NCBI GenBank assembly: GCA_910576545.1
Contig: CAJTKM010000022.1
Coordinates: 1-56,824, forward strand
Direction: 5' to 3'
Source of the DNA: Lachnospiraceae bacterium
GTDB lineage: Bacteria; Bacillota; Clostridia; Lachnospirales; Anaerotignaceae
Length of the DNA stretch: 56,824 bases
Part shown: piece by piece, positions 24,899 through 34,142 of the stretch
How the letters are laid out: each line of letters starts with the position of its first letter
How positions within the stretch are numbered: the stretch's first letter is position 1
Program-made: the position numbers and the translations under genes
The notes under the pieces: model-generated
The model's input: only the letters and a program-made list of their open reading frames with translations
Databases searched by the model: none
Told to the model about the DNA's origin: nothing

Positions 24899-25157
24899 TT
24901 CCTTTTGCTCCTTCCCGGAAAACGTAACTTTTCCGTATTTGCCGGAGATTTCCCCGGAAATATTTCCCATTTTCCGGTTTGCCGGAAAACCATGCGCTTT
25001 TTATGCTTATCTTACCATATCTACCGCGAAAAAGCAAAGATTTCGGCAGGGGCTGGAAGTTGCCGGAAAAGCTGTTTTTTGTTATGGAGTATTTCACTGG
25101 GATATGGTAGAATGGAACAAGACGATAAACGATATGGGAACTTTCGGGGTGAATGCT

Positions 25158-26045
25158 ATGAATTTGAATCAGCTGTATTATTTCAGGACTTTGGCGGAAT
25201 TGGAGCACTATACGAAGGCGGCGGAAAAGCTGAATATTTCCCAGCCGACGCTGAGCCATTCCATTGCCGCGATGGAGAAGGAGCTGGGAGCGAACCTTTT
25301 TGAAAAGCAGGGGCGGAATGTAGTGCTGACAAAATATGGCAGGATATATATTTTTTATGTGGAAAACGCTCTGACACAGCTGGAGCTGGGCAAAAATCAG
25401 ATTGAACGGCTGGTTTCTGAGGGCGGCGGGCATGTCGGGCTGGCGTATATGACTTCGGTGGGAACGAATTTCATGCCGAAGCTGATTTCGGATTTTCTGG
25501 ACGACCCGCAGAATAAAAACATTTCCTTTTCCTGCTATGAGGGAAATACGAAAACGCTCCTTTACAATTTGAAGCGGGAAAAATATGACCTGATATTCTG
25601 TTCGCTCATGGAAAATGAGCCGGATGTGGAGTTTATTCCGGTGCATGAACAGGGGCTTGTGGTCATTGTGCCGGAGGGGCATCCGCTGGAAAGCCGGAAA
25701 AAAGTGACGGTACAGGACATCTGCCCGTACCCGCTCATCAGTTATACAAAGGAGAGCGGCATGCGCCGGCTGATTGACGATTTGTTTACAAAGGCGCAGA
25801 TTATGCCGAATATCCTCTGCCAGTTTGAGGATGTCAATTCCATGGCAGGGCTTGTGGAGGCAAATCAGGGGCTTGCTATTGTGACCGATACGCCAACGCT
25901 GGACAATTACAGGGTGACAAAGCTGGAGTTTGATACGCCGTTTTCCCGCCGTATGGTTTATCTGGCGTATATGCTGAACCGCTATCTGCCGCCCGCTGTG
26001 GAAAAATTTAAGGACTATATTATACAAAGGACAAAGGAACGGTAA
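25158..26045 (+). CDS. LysR-family transcriptional regulator
   Basis: The 295-residue protein starts MNLNQLYYFRTLAELEHYTK, with the winged HTH through AAEKLNISQPTLSHSIAAME and ELGANLFEKQGRNVVLT. Residues about 90-290 form the substrate-binding domain, with MTSVGTNFMPKLISDF and DVNSMAGLVEANQGLAIV. The ATG at 25158 fits the family. It is divergent from nth; no enzyme gene shares its orientation, so the target is unclear. The 260-base gap upstream has several TTTCCGG/CCGGAAA motifs that might be operator sites. Confidence 0.9.
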   Translation: MNLNQLYYFRTLAELEHYTKAAEKLNISQPTLSHSIAAMEKELGANLFEKQGRNVVLTKYGRIYIFYVENALTQLELGKNQIERLVSEGGGHVGLAYMTSVGTNFMPKLISDFLDDPQNKNISFSCYEGNTKTLLYNLKREKYDLIFCSLMENEPDVEFIPVHEQGLVVIVPEGHPLESRKKVTVQDICPYPLISYTKESGMRRLIDDLFTKAQIMPNILCQFEDVNSMAGLVEANQGLAIVTDTPTLDNYRVTKLEFDTPFSRRMVYLAYMLNRYLPPAVEKFKDYIIQRTKER

Positions 26046-26053
26046 CGGAATGG

Positions 26054-26088
26054 AACCCTTGCGGCAACAATAAGCCGCAGGGGTTTTA
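26054..26088 (+). terminator. Terminator of the LysR gene
   Basis: AACCCTTGCGGC pairs with GCCGCAGGGGTTTT around an eight-base loop. Confidence 0.75.
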
Positions 26089-26172
26089 ATAAAATCTTAA
26101 GCTATGTTTCCTGAAATATTAAAATTTTTAGAGTACAATGTAAAATCATAGAAATTTTAGGAGGGAACGGGA

Positions 26173-27801
26173 ATGAAGAAAAAACTACTTGCTGCTTTGC
26201 TGGCGGTTTCTTTGCTGGGGAACGGCGCGCTGCCGGTTTATGCTGCGCAGGTAAATGCGGAAGGTCATGTGATGGAAACGCTGGAAATTCCGGCAGACGG
26301 GAAAACGGTCGAAATGCTCCCCCTGCGGGAAACGGCGGACGCGCTGGGTCTTACGGTCAGCTGGGATAAGGCTGCCGCCGCTGTTTCTGTGACAGACGGC
26401 AGGACGACGGCACGCGTTGACACCAAAGAAAATATTTATGCAACCACAGATGGAACGGAGGTCCGCATGGACGCCAAAGCGGAGCGGCGGGACGGAAGGG
26501 TCTATGTGCCCGTTTCCTTTTTTGAACGATTCTTTTTTGTCACGCAGTCCACAGGGGAAGACGGGACGATAACGCTGGAAAACAGTGAGATAAAAGACCC
26601 GACTGTCCTGAATGAATTTATGGAGTTGGAGGACGGCGACTGGTTGGGGCTGACGGCAGAGCAGAAACAGGAGGATTTGGACTATCTGTACAAAACTTTG
26701 GAGGAAAATTATCCGTACATGAACCTGCTGGAGCGCAAATTGGGCGTAAATCTGGAAGAAGAATACAAAGAGGCGCGGGAAATGACTGCGCAGACCACAA
26801 CGGACGCACAGCTTTTTGTTCTGCTGGAATGGCTGACAGGCAAAGCGGAAATGACAGGGCATCTTTCTGTCATTACGCCATTTGAGTATGATTATTATGT
26901 GGAGGTCTACCGGAGTTTGGAAAATATGGCGGAGGAGGAGCATGCGCGTATGACAAGGCTCGCGGATGTATATGGTAATGAGGAATCCGCAGAAACTTAT
27001 GACGCGTTGACAGACCTGATGTGGCCCGTTTACCAGAAGGTAATGGATTATTACGGGCAGACGGCTTCCGGAGGGACGGAGGACGAAACCCCGAATGTGG
27101 AAACGAAAATTTTGGAGGAAGGGCGGATTGCCTATATTGCGATACATAGTTTTGATATGTCGAAATATGATGAATCGAAAAAAGCGCTGTTCGATTTTTA
27201 TGAACAGGTGCAGGATTATGAGCATGTGATTTTTGACCTGACGGGAAACGGCGGGGGCGGCTCTGTATACTTTGACGATTTGATTGCCGCGCCGAATATT
27301 GATGAGCCGCTTGAGGTGGATACATATTTCCTGATGAAGGACGGGGACTATAACCTCAGCTATTTTGGGAAGGAAATGTTTGCGCCTTCTGCCCGGCTGG
27401 CGGAGATGCCCCGCATGAATCAGGAGGACCTGCGGGAACTTCCGCTTGCGATGCTTCAGGAGAATGTGGTAATGCCGCTGTACGAGGAAAAACTGCTGAA
27501 GGGCAGGCTCTGGATGCTTGTAGACGGGGCTGTGTTTTCTTCGTCTGAATATGCGGCGATGATGACGAAGGCAACCGGCTTTGCTACGCTGGTGGGGACA
27601 ACAACCGGCGGCGATGGTATCGGCACAGACCCTCTGCCCGTTGTACTGCCGAACAGTAAAATTATTGTGCGATACAGTGAATTTTATGGTGTGACGAATG
27701 ACGGGGCAGGCAGCCAGGAATTTGGCACGGAACCGGATATTCTTTGCAAGGCTGGAGAAACGCCGTTGGAGGTATGCCTGCGGGCAATCGCGGCGGAATA
27801 A
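26173..27801 (+). CDS. Secreted S41-family peptidase with copper amine oxidase-like N-terminal domain
   Basis: The 542-residue protein has a signal peptide (MKKKLLAALLAVSLLGNGAL, cleavage near VYAAQ), then a copper amine oxidase N-terminal-type stalk domain (about 30-140; LPLRETADALGLTVSWD and YVPVSFFERFF). The C-terminal half is a tail-specific protease fold with IAYIAIHSFDMSKYDESKK, VIFDLTGNGGG and the nucleophile region LVDGAVFSSSEYAAMM, followed by TTTGGDGIGTDP. Extracytoplasmic location is likely. It has no PDZ domain that I can see. AGGAGGGAACGGGA precedes the ATG. Confidence 0.87.
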   Translation: MKKKLLAALLAVSLLGNGALPVYAAQVNAEGHVMETLEIPADGKTVEMLPLRETADALGLTVSWDKAAAAVSVTDGRTTARVDTKENIYATTDGTEVRMDAKAERRDGRVYVPVSFFERFFFVTQSTGEDGTITLENSEIKDPTVLNEFMELEDGDWLGLTAEQKQEDLDYLYKTLEENYPYMNLLERKLGVNLEEEYKEAREMTAQTTTDAQLFVLLEWLTGKAEMTGHLSVITPFEYDYYVEVYRSLENMAEEEHARMTRLADVYGNEESAETYDALTDLMWPVYQKVMDYYGQTASGGTEDETPNVETKILEEGRIAYIAIHSFDMSKYDESKKALFDFYEQVQDYEHVIFDLTGNGGGGSVYFDDLIAAPNIDEPLEVDTYFLMKDGDYNLSYFGKEMFAPSARLAEMPRMNQEDLRELPLAMLQENVVMPLYEEKLLKGRLWMLVDGAVFSSSEYAAMMTKATGFATLVGTTTGGDGIGTDPLPVVLPNSKIIVRYSEFYGVTNDGAGSQEFGTEPDILCKAGETPLEVCLRAIAAE

Positions 27802-27821
27802 AAAAGCAGGGAAATAACCAG

Positions 27822-27850
27822 AAGGGCAGACCGGTATGGCCTGCCCTTTT
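27822..27850. terminator. Terminator after the S41 peptidase gene
   Basis: AAGGGCAG pairs with CTGCCCTTTT, with an inner CCGG...; it lies between convergent genes. Confidence 0.75.
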
Positions 27851-27866
27851 CCGATGCCATTCCATT

Positions 27867-28520
27867 TTATGCAATCCACCACGAGCCGTCTGCCGTATGA
27901 TGGAGGGAGCCGGTTTCACTTGAAAGCGTATTTCCCTGATAATCTTTGACGATTACCTTACTGTAATATTTATAATTCTCTCCTGCACAGCCTTTTTCAC
28001 TGTCCCAGCCTTCTTCTATCCATGCCTCAAAGTATATCTTGCTGTCCGATATAAAAACGGCGGTTTCATTGCTTTCCATCGGGAAAGAGAGGCTTTCGGG
28101 ATAGTAACATGCAAAGCGTTCTCCCTGACTGATGATATGAACGGAATCTCCGATAACGCGCAGATTATATAAATCAACTTCCTCTGTGTCCAGTTCTGTC
28201 ACCTTTTCTAAAACTGTCCCTGGCATACAGCGGTATAGGGTGATTTTTCTTTCACCGTAATCGCCCCGGAGGAAATAGTAAAAGCCATCAGCATAAACGG
28301 GGTCGCTGTAAAGGACATTCCGCTTTTTTGCAAATGGTTTGTAGACATCGCCGGAAGCAAAGTCAAAAAACATGAGGCTGGAGCCGGGATAGCCGCCTGA
28401 TATCGACCATTCAGCCAGGTCATAAAAATCGTTTGAATCAGTATGGGCAAAGGCGAACCTGTCCTGACCGGCGATTCGTTCAATATTTCTTCCTTCTGTT
28501 TCTTTGAAATGCTTTATCAT
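27867..28520 (-). CDS. Hypothetical protein
   Basis: The 217-residue protein opens MIKHFKETEGRNIERIAGQD, without signal peptide or membrane segments. It is rich in aromatic residues and repeated beta-strand pairs (SLMFFDFASGDVYKPFAKKR, GFYYFLRGDYGERKITLYRC), which suggests a small beta-propeller-like fold. I recognise no family. It lies 30 bases downstream of the P1 peptidase stop... on the minus strand it precedes the convergent S41 gene. GGAGGAAGTACGC precedes the ATG. Confidence 0.6.
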   Translation of the reverse strand: MIKHFKETEGRNIERIAGQDRFAFAHTDSNDFYDLAEWSISGGYPGSSLMFFDFASGDVYKPFAKKRNVLYSDPVYADGFYYFLRGDYGERKITLYRCMPGTVLEKVTELDTEEVDLYNLRVIGDSVHIISQGERFACYYPESLSFPMESNETAVFISDSKIYFEAWIEEGWDSEKGCAGENYKYYSKVIVKDYQGNTLSSETGSLHHTADGSWWIA

Positions 28521-28549
28521 GCGTACTTCCTCCTTCGCGAAATCTAGGC

Positions 28550-29476
28550 TTATTTTCCCGCCTTTACAGCGCGCAGGACTGCCTGTTCCGCGACTCTTGC
28601 CGCCATAATCCCGACAACGTCCACAGGGGCGGTCGGCAGCTCGATTTCTTCTGTGGAAAGGCAGAACAGTGTATCCCCGTCCAGCGTGGTATGAATCGGG
28701 CGGATGCAGCGCGCAAGCCCGTCATGCGCCATGCCTGCGACTTTTGCTGCCTGTGCCTTTGTCAGCTTTACATTTGTGGCGATAATGCCGATGGTCGTGC
28801 TTTTGCCGGACGCAAAGGAAAGGGAGGACGCCATTTGCAGCACGCCTTCCTCTGTACTGGTGAACGCGCCGCTGTCGTCCTTCGCGCCGGCAATGATTTT
28901 GCCGTTTTCGACAACGTCCCCAAAGGCGTTGACAGCGACAAGGGCCGCAACACAGATGCCGTTTTGCGTTGTTTCCGACCATGAGCCGATGCCGCTGGGG
29001 GAGCAGTGCGCCATGCCGCGCAGCTTGCCGACGGTTGCGCCGCAGCCCGCGCCGTATGCCCCTTCCTGAAGCGTTTCGGCGGAGGCGTTTTCACATGCCG
29101 CACGCCCCATTGCCTTATCCGGACGGGTGAACGCATCACCGTTTTCCAGATCAAACAGTACGGCGGCAGGTACGATGGGTACTTTTGTTACGCCTACGTC
29201 AAAGCCGATCCCCTGCCCCTCCAGATATTCCATCACGCCGGAAGCCGCATCCAGCCCGAATGCCGAGCCTCCGGAAAGTACGACCGCCTGTACGCGTTCC
29301 ATTGCGTTGAGCGGGTTCAGCAGGTCGGTTTCACGCGTGCCCGGCGCCGCACCCCGTACGTCTACGCCGCAGACCGCGCCTTTTTCCGCGATGACAACGG
29401 TAACGCCGGTTTTTGCCGCTGTGTTTTCCGCCTGCCCGACTTTCAGGCCCTGTATATCCAAAATATTTCGTTTCAT
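28550..29476 (-). CDS. P1 family peptidase (DmpA/NylC-like N-terminal nucleophile hydrolase)
   Basis: The 308-residue protein starts MKRNILDIQGLKVGQAENTA and has the P1 pattern: CGVDVRGAAPGTRETDLLNP, VLSGGSAFGLDAASGVMEYL and the autocleavage region VAALVAVNAFGDVVENG, where a nucleophile is exposed after self-processing in this family. Members are aminopeptidases or amidases acting on small peptides or cyclic amides. Start at 29476: CAGGAGGG lies seven bases upstream, whereas an in-frame ATG at 29527 lacks such a site. It is divergent from murA. The physiological substrate is unknown. Confidence 0.88.
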   Translation of the reverse strand: MKRNILDIQGLKVGQAENTAAKTGVTVVIAEKGAVCGVDVRGAAPGTRETDLLNPLNAMERVQAVVLSGGSAFGLDAASGVMEYLEGQGIGFDVGVTKVPIVPAAVLFDLENGDAFTRPDKAMGRAACENASAETLQEGAYGAGCGATVGKLRGMAHCSPSGIGSWSETTQNGICVAALVAVNAFGDVVENGKIIAGAKDDSGAFTSTEEGVLQMASSLSFASGKSTTIGIIATNVKLTKAQAAKVAGMAHDGLARCIRPIHTTLDGDTLFCLSTEEIELPTAPVDVVGIMAARVAEQAVLRAVKAGK

Positions 29477-29640
29477 GTTTTTCCCTCCTGAGAGTATTTC
29501 TTTTAAGCGTTCCTTTTCCTCATTCATATTACCTGTTTTGCGTCCGTTTGTAAAGAAATGACTTTTACAAAAAGGAAAGGCACCGGAAAGAACGTCCGCT
29601 GATAGTATGAATGTAAGATTCCATTTTTGGAGGGAACGTC

Positions 29641-30900
29641 ATGGGCTATTATATCGTGCGGGGCGGCAAAACCATTGGGGGAGAATTTGCCGTAAGGGGG
29701 AGCAAAAACGCCGCGCTCCCGATTCTGGCGGCGTGTGTACTGGCGGAGGACGAAGTGGTGCTGGAAAACTGTCCGCATATACGGGACGTTTCCCTCACGC
29801 TTGAAATTTTGAGGGAGCTGGGCTGCAAGGCGGATTTTTCGGGCAGGACGCTGACGATAGACAGCAGAGGCCTCTCCAAAACGGAAATCGGGAAGGATAC
29901 CGTCCGGAAAATGCGTTCTTCCATACTGTTTCTGGGCGCGCTGCTGGGGAGGACGGGCAAAGCCGTACTGGGACACCCGGGCGGCTGTGCTATTGGAAAG
30001 CGTCCCATCGACCTGCATTTGCGGGCGTTTGAGAAAATGGGGGTTGTTGTGCGGGAGCGGGAGGATTTGCTGGACTGCGAAGCGCCGCATATTTTGGGGT
30101 ATGATATTTATTTGGATTTCCCCAGCGTTGGCGCGACGGAGAACATCCTCCTGCTGGCGGCGCGGGCGGAAGGGGCGACGGTGATACACAACGCTGCGAA
30201 GGAACCGGAAATTGTGGCTCTGGCGCAGTTTCTGCGCGCCTGTGGCGCGGAGATTTACGGAGAAGGTACGTCGGATATTATGGTGGAGGGTGTGCGGAAG
30301 CTGCACGGGGCTTATTTTACGATTCCTGCTGACCGCATCGAAGCGGGCACGTTTCTTTGCGCTGCGGCAATGACGGGAGGGGAAATCTGCCTGAAAGGAC
30401 CGGAGCGGGAACAGCTGGAGGCGTTTGAGCGCGCGATAGAACGGACAGGATGCCGCCTGGAATGGGAAAGCTGTGGGCCGTGCCTGCGTCTGCGCCCGCC
30501 GAAGCGGCTTTCCTCCGGCTTTACGCTGGCGACAGGGCCATTCCCCTGTTTCCCAACGGATTTGCAGCCGCTGATTATGAGTCTATTGACATTGGCCGAG
30601 GGAACTTGTATGATTAGTGAAACGGTGTTCGAGGCCCGCTTTTCCCACGGCGCGGAATTATGCCGAATGGGGGCGGATATCTGCATAGAAGGACGAAACG
30701 CCACGATATGCGGCGTAAAACGGCTTCATGGCGCGGAGGTATCCGGAAAAGACCTACGGGGCGGGGCGGCTCTGCTGGCAGCCGCGCTTGCGGCGGAGGG
30801 GGAGAGCATCGTGCATGGCAGCCAGTTTGTAGAGCGCGGCTATGAGCAGATTGAAAAGGCGTTTGCCTCTTTGGGCGGCGATATACGGCTGGCGGAATGA
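29641..30900 (+). CDS. murA: UDP-N-acetylglucosamine 1-carboxyvinyltransferase
   Basis: The 419-residue protein has the EPSP synthase-like double barrel: the substrate loop RGSKNAALPILAA (Lys 22, Asn 23), the catalytic loop HPGGCAIGKRPIDLH with Cys 116 (fosfomycin target position) and FPTDLQPLIMSLL. It transfers enolpyruvate from PEP to UDP-GlcNAc, the first committed step of peptidoglycan synthesis. GGAGGGAACGTC precedes the ATG. It heads a division operon (ftsQ, DUF881, sbp). Firmicutes often have two murA genes; this one is the dcw-type copy judging by context. Confidence 0.96.
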   Translation: MGYYIVRGGKTIGGEFAVRGSKNAALPILAACVLAEDEVVLENCPHIRDVSLTLEILRELGCKADFSGRTLTIDSRGLSKTEIGKDTVRKMRSSILFLGALLGRTGKAVLGHPGGCAIGKRPIDLHLRAFEKMGVVVREREDLLDCEAPHILGYDIYLDFPSVGATENILLLAARAEGATVIHNAAKEPEIVALAQFLRACGAEIYGEGTSDIMVEGVRKLHGAYFTIPADRIEAGTFLCAAAMTGGEICLKGPEREQLEAFERAIERTGCRLEWESCGPCLRLRPPKRLSSGFTLATGPFPCFPTDLQPLIMSLLTLAEGTCMISETVFEARFSHGAELCRMGADICIEGRNATICGVKRLHGAEVSGKDLRGGAALLAAALAAEGESIVHGSQFVERGYEQIEKAFASLGGDIRLAE

Positions 30901-30912
30901 GAGTGGGTTTAT

Positions 30913-31719
30913 ATGGGAAAAAAGAATATTTGGAGAAAACGGAAGAAGCAGATTGCGGATTATGACCTTTCGGAGGATTTGGACTATTACAAACCGCAGA
31001 AAAAAAGGCCGGGCGGGCGGCAGAGCTACGCGATTGCGGGGGCTTTGCTTGTTGTGCTCTGCGCATGCGTGCTGTTTTCGCCGCTTTTTGCGGTGCGAAA
31101 CATCCGCAGCGAGGGAACGGACCGCTTTTCCACATCGCAGCTCTGCGAAATGATTGGCCTTTCCACCGGAGATAACCTGATACTGTTTGGCAAGAACCGC
31201 GCGGAACGTTTGCTGGAGCAGGACCCCTATATTGCGCATGCGGAGCTTTCCGCAGAACTGCCCGATACAATGGTGATTAAGGTGACGGAACGGAAGGTCA
31301 GGGGATATGTGCCCTATATGGGCTCATACCTCTACATAGATGAGGAGGGCCGCGTGCTGGATGTGCAGGATTCCTATTTCAAGGCGCTGCCGTTGGTGCG
31401 GGGGCTTTTGTTCGACAGCTTCCAGAAGGGGGAAATCCTTCCGGTAAAAAATCCCGAAAAGCTGACGGTAATACTGCGCATGTCCCAGCTGATGCAGAAA
31501 TATGAGCTGTTGGACCTGGTGGTGGAGATTGATGTTTCCAACCCGAAGGATGTTTATGCCGAGGTGAATCAGGTGCAGATACATCTGGGGAGCATGGAAA
31601 ACGGCGACCAGAAAATCCGCATGATGGCGGAAATTTTGAAAACCATACCGGAGGAGGACAGGGGCAGTCTGGATTTGAGCGATTTGAGCAAGCCGATCGT
31701 ATTCCAATACCTGACCTGA
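30913..31719 (+). CDS. ftsQ: Cell division protein FtsQ/DivIB
   Basis: The 268-residue protein has a charged cytoplasmic N-terminus (KKNIWRKRKKQIADYD), one membrane helix (about 40-60; YAIAGALLVVLCACVLFSPL) and an extracytoplasmic POTRA domain (VRNIRSEGTDRFSTSQL) followed by the FtsQ beta domain (RKVRGYVPYMGSYLYIDEEG). It is a divisome scaffold linking cytoplasmic and periplasmic division proteins. It starts 12 bases after murA and is followed by DUF881 after 24 bases. Confidence 0.92.
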   Translation: MGKKNIWRKRKKQIADYDLSEDLDYYKPQKKRPGGRQSYAIAGALLVVLCACVLFSPLFAVRNIRSEGTDRFSTSQLCEMIGLSTGDNLILFGKNRAERLLEQDPYIAHAELSAELPDTMVIKVTERKVRGYVPYMGSYLYIDEEGRVLDVQDSYFKALPLVRGLLFDSFQKGEILPVKNPEKLTVILRMSQLMQKYELLDLVVEIDVSNPKDVYAEVNQVQIHLGSMENGDQKIRMMAEILKTIPEEDRGSLDLSDLSKPIVFQYLT

Positions 31720-31743
31720 CACTGCGGGGAAACGAGGCAGAGG

Positions 31744-32436
31744 ATGAAAAAACATCAATATTCAATCGCGATGACGGCAATCTGTATCCTTTTTGGCATT
31801 ATCATCGGCGTGCAGTATAATACCGTGCAGAAACAGAAGGTTTCTACGGAAAACCAGCGGCTTTCTGAGGCGGCAACGGCGATGAAACAGCTTCAGGAGG
31901 AGAGGGACGCGCTGGAGCGGAAAAACGAAAGTTTGGAACAGACCCTAAAGGAATATGAGCAGGGCATTCTGGGGACGGACATGATGCGCAGGGAGCTGGA
32001 ACAGCTGCGGGAATTTGCAGGGCTGACGGAGATTACGGGCGGCGGCATAGCCGTTACGATGAATGACAGCAGCGCACAGAAATCCGGCAACAAAAACGCA
32101 TATATCGTACATGCGGAGGATATTCTCGCAGTACTGAATGAGCTGAACAGCGCGGGTGCCAAAGCGGTTTCCATCAATGGACAGAGGATTGTTGGCACGA
32201 GCGCGGTTGCGTGCGCCGGCTCTATTGTAACGGTGAACGGCGTGCGGGTTGCCGCGCCTTTTGAGATACTTGCCGTAGGTGATGCGGAGGTTTTGCAGGC
32301 CGCGCTGAAATTCCCGGGCGGTGTGGTGGACAGCCTTTCGCCATGGGGCATTGAAATCAACATCCGCAAGGAAAGCATTCTTACCGTTCCGGCATATACG
32401 CAGACGGCACTATGGAGGGAGGCGGAGGAAGAATGA
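31744..32436 (+). CDS. DUF881 family division-associated membrane protein
   Basis: The 230-residue protein has an N-terminal membrane helix (about 7-25), a coiled coil (about 32-85) and a conserved DUF881 domain (GLTEITGGGIAVTMNDSS, IVHAEDILAVLNELNSAGAK, AVSINGQRIVGTSAVACAGS, PWGIEINIRKES). The family recurs between ftsQ and sbp in Firmicutes and Actinobacteria; its biochemical role is unknown. The next gene overlaps its stop by four bases, implying translational coupling. Confidence 0.9.
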   Translation: MKKHQYSIAMTAICILFGIIIGVQYNTVQKQKVSTENQRLSEAATAMKQLQEERDALERKNESLEQTLKEYEQGILGTDMMRRELEQLREFAGLTEITGGGIAVTMNDSSAQKSGNKNAYIVHAEDILAVLNELNSAGAKAVSINGQRIVGTSAVACAGSIVTVNGVRVAAPFEILAVGDAEVLQAALKFPGGVVDSLSPWGIEINIRKESILTVPAYTQTALWREAEEE

Positions 32437-32777
32437 TACCGATTATTGGGCTTGTTATAGGCGTGGCGGCGGGCATTTACAGCGGTTTTTCCATTCCTTA
32501 CGGGTATTCGGCGTATGTTGCGGTCGGGATACTGGCGTGCATGGATTCTGTGCTGGGAGGCGTTTACGCGAATACGCAGAAGGAATTTGAAGCAAAGATA
32601 TTTCTGAGCGGCTTTTTCTGCAACGGCGTGCTGGCGGTTATGCTGATTTGGCTGGGGAACCAGTTGAGTATCGACCTTTCGATTGCAGCGATTGTGGTCT
32701 ACGGTTCACGTATCTTTAATAATCTCAGCCAGATACGGCATTATCTGCTCCGTGGAAGAAAAGCCGAGGAAAAATAA
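32433..32777 (+). CDS. sbp: Small basic protein, DUF1290 (Sbp) membrane protein
   Basis: The 114-residue protein starts MIPIIGLVIGVAAGIYSGFS, has about four hydrophobic segments, and contains YSAYVAVGILACMDSVLGGV and AIVVYGSRIFNNLSQIRHYL, typical of the DUF1290/Sbp family found in dcw clusters. Its ATG overlaps the DUF881 stop (ATGA), preceded by GGAGGAAGA. Function is unknown; context points to cell division or envelope growth. Confidence 0.9.
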   Translation: MIPIIGLVIGVAAGIYSGFSIPYGYSAYVAVGILACMDSVLGGVYANTQKEFEAKIFLSGFFCNGVLAVMLIWLGNQLSIDLSIAAIVVYGSRIFNNLSQIRHYLLRGRKAEEK

Positions 32778-32805
32778 TGCCGTTTATCGGGATAGAAAAC
32801 AAACT

Positions 32806-32848
32806 AAAACGGGGACAGCCTGATTTTTCAGGCTCCCCGTTTTTGTTT
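32806..32848. terminator. Bidirectional terminator of the murA operon and the D-TA-like gene
   Basis: AAAACGGGGA and TCCCCGTTTT enclose an inner AGCCTG/CAGGCT stem, followed by TTTTTGTTTT. Convergent genes lie on both sides. Confidence 0.85.
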
Positions 32849-32857
32849 TCCGGACTT

Positions 32858-33973
32858 TTATCCGATTTCCCGATGTATGGAATTTTCCCGCGCGTCTACG
32901 GGAATTGCACCAACGACTTCATCGCCGCGTACGGCTGTGTAAAAGCTGGTATTGTTCGCGGAGGAACAGGAATGATTCGGGATAATTTCTATGGTATCAC
33001 CGATTTTCAGGTCCGTTGTGCCGGAAACAAGTATTTTTCCGACTTCCTCGGAAAGGCCGGCGAGCGTCAGTTCCGGATGGCCCACGATGCGCCCGTAACC
33101 CTTGATGGACGTGCTGCCATGCGCTCCCTGGTCCAGGCCGAGGCATTTGGAACCGGCATCGCAGAGGAACCTGTCTGCGGAGGGATGCGCTATAATTGTG
33201 GCAAACACACGCAAAGCGCAGTCCTTTTCCATGGCAGAGCCAAGCGCAATTTGTATTGCGTCAAAAAAGGTGTAGTTGCCGGGGTGAAGGGTGTTGATGG
33301 TATCGTCCTCCGCGGCAGACAGGAAAGTCGGCGTGGAGCCGCTGGAAACAATTTCCGGCGGGAATCCTGCCGCAGCCAGCTCTGCCGCTGCGGCTTTCAT
33401 GGTATCACGTTCCAGCTTTGCGGCGGCTTCGACTTCTGCGCGGCTGGCTGCGCCGTAAACCTGCCCCGGATGGGTGGAAATTCCAAGGAATTTCAGGTTT
33501 TTCAGTGCGGAAAGTTTCTGCACAAAAACCGCCAGACTGCCCGGCAGTATGCCGAAACGGTGGAATCCCATATCCACAATGACAGTATAGGGGACGGTAA
33601 CGCCTTCTTTTTCCGCTTCTGCCTGAAGGAGGGCGGCGGCTTCATAGCTGTCCAGCCGTATAATCAGTTCCGTCTGCTTTTCCAGAGCGATAAAGCGGCG
33701 GATATTGGCAGGGTTCGCTGTGGGGTAAGCGTACATGATGCGCTTTGCACCAAGGCGGCAGAGCATTTCACACTCGTCCAGCGTGCCGCAAAGGAAGCCC
33801 TCCGCGCCCGCGTCCAGCTGCATTTTTGCCAGCTCTGCACTTTTGTGGGTCTTTATCATGGGCCAGAGCGACTTGCCGCCGCGATTGCAGGCCTCCTGAT
33901 ATGTGCGGATATTCCGTTCTAAAATATCCATATCCAGAAGAATTGCGGGAGTTTGCAGTTCCTGTTTTTTCAT
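32858..33973 (-). CDS. D-threonine aldolase/D-serine dehydratase-like PLP enzyme
   Basis: The 371-residue protein has an alanine racemase-like barrel with the PLP lysine in PMIKTHKSAELAKMQ and TPAILLDMDILERN at the start. The C-terminal domain has PNHSCSSANNT, the His-x-Cys metal pair of D-serine dehydratases of this family. It probably cleaves or dehydrates a beta-hydroxy D-amino acid; which one is undetermined. AAAGGAGAACAATAT precedes the ATG. It is a single gene on this strand. Confidence 0.85.
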   Translation of the reverse strand: MKKQELQTPAILLDMDILERNIRTYQEACNRGGKSLWPMIKTHKSAELAKMQLDAGAEGFLCGTLDECEMLCRLGAKRIMYAYPTANPANIRRFIALEKQTELIIRLDSYEAAALLQAEAEKEGVTVPYTVIVDMGFHRFGILPGSLAVFVQKLSALKNLKFLGISTHPGQVYGAASRAEVEAAAKLERDTMKAAAAELAAAGFPPEIVSSGSTPTFLSAAEDDTINTLHPGNYTFFDAIQIALGSAMEKDCALRVFATIIAHPSADRFLCDAGSKCLGLDQGAHGSTSIKGYGRIVGHPELTLAGLSEEVGKILVSGTTDLKIGDTIEIIPNHSCSSANNTSFYTAVRGDEVVGAIPVDARENSIHREIG

Positions 33974-34142
33974 TATATTGTTCTCCTTTCAAATATTGTC
34001 CTTCCATAAGAAGTAACATAACACTGCGGAAATGTCAAGAATGTGGGAGATAGAGCCACTTTTGGACATTGACGAAAAGGGCAGTTGCAGAGGAGGGCTT
34101 TGTGTGTTATGGTATTCTCAGAAGAAACAGGAGGAAATGTAC

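Noticed and set aside
26185-27882. Minus-strand open frame of 565 codons opposite the S41 peptidase gene
   Set aside because: No ribosome site or recognisable domain; the plus strand has a signal peptide and protease motifs.
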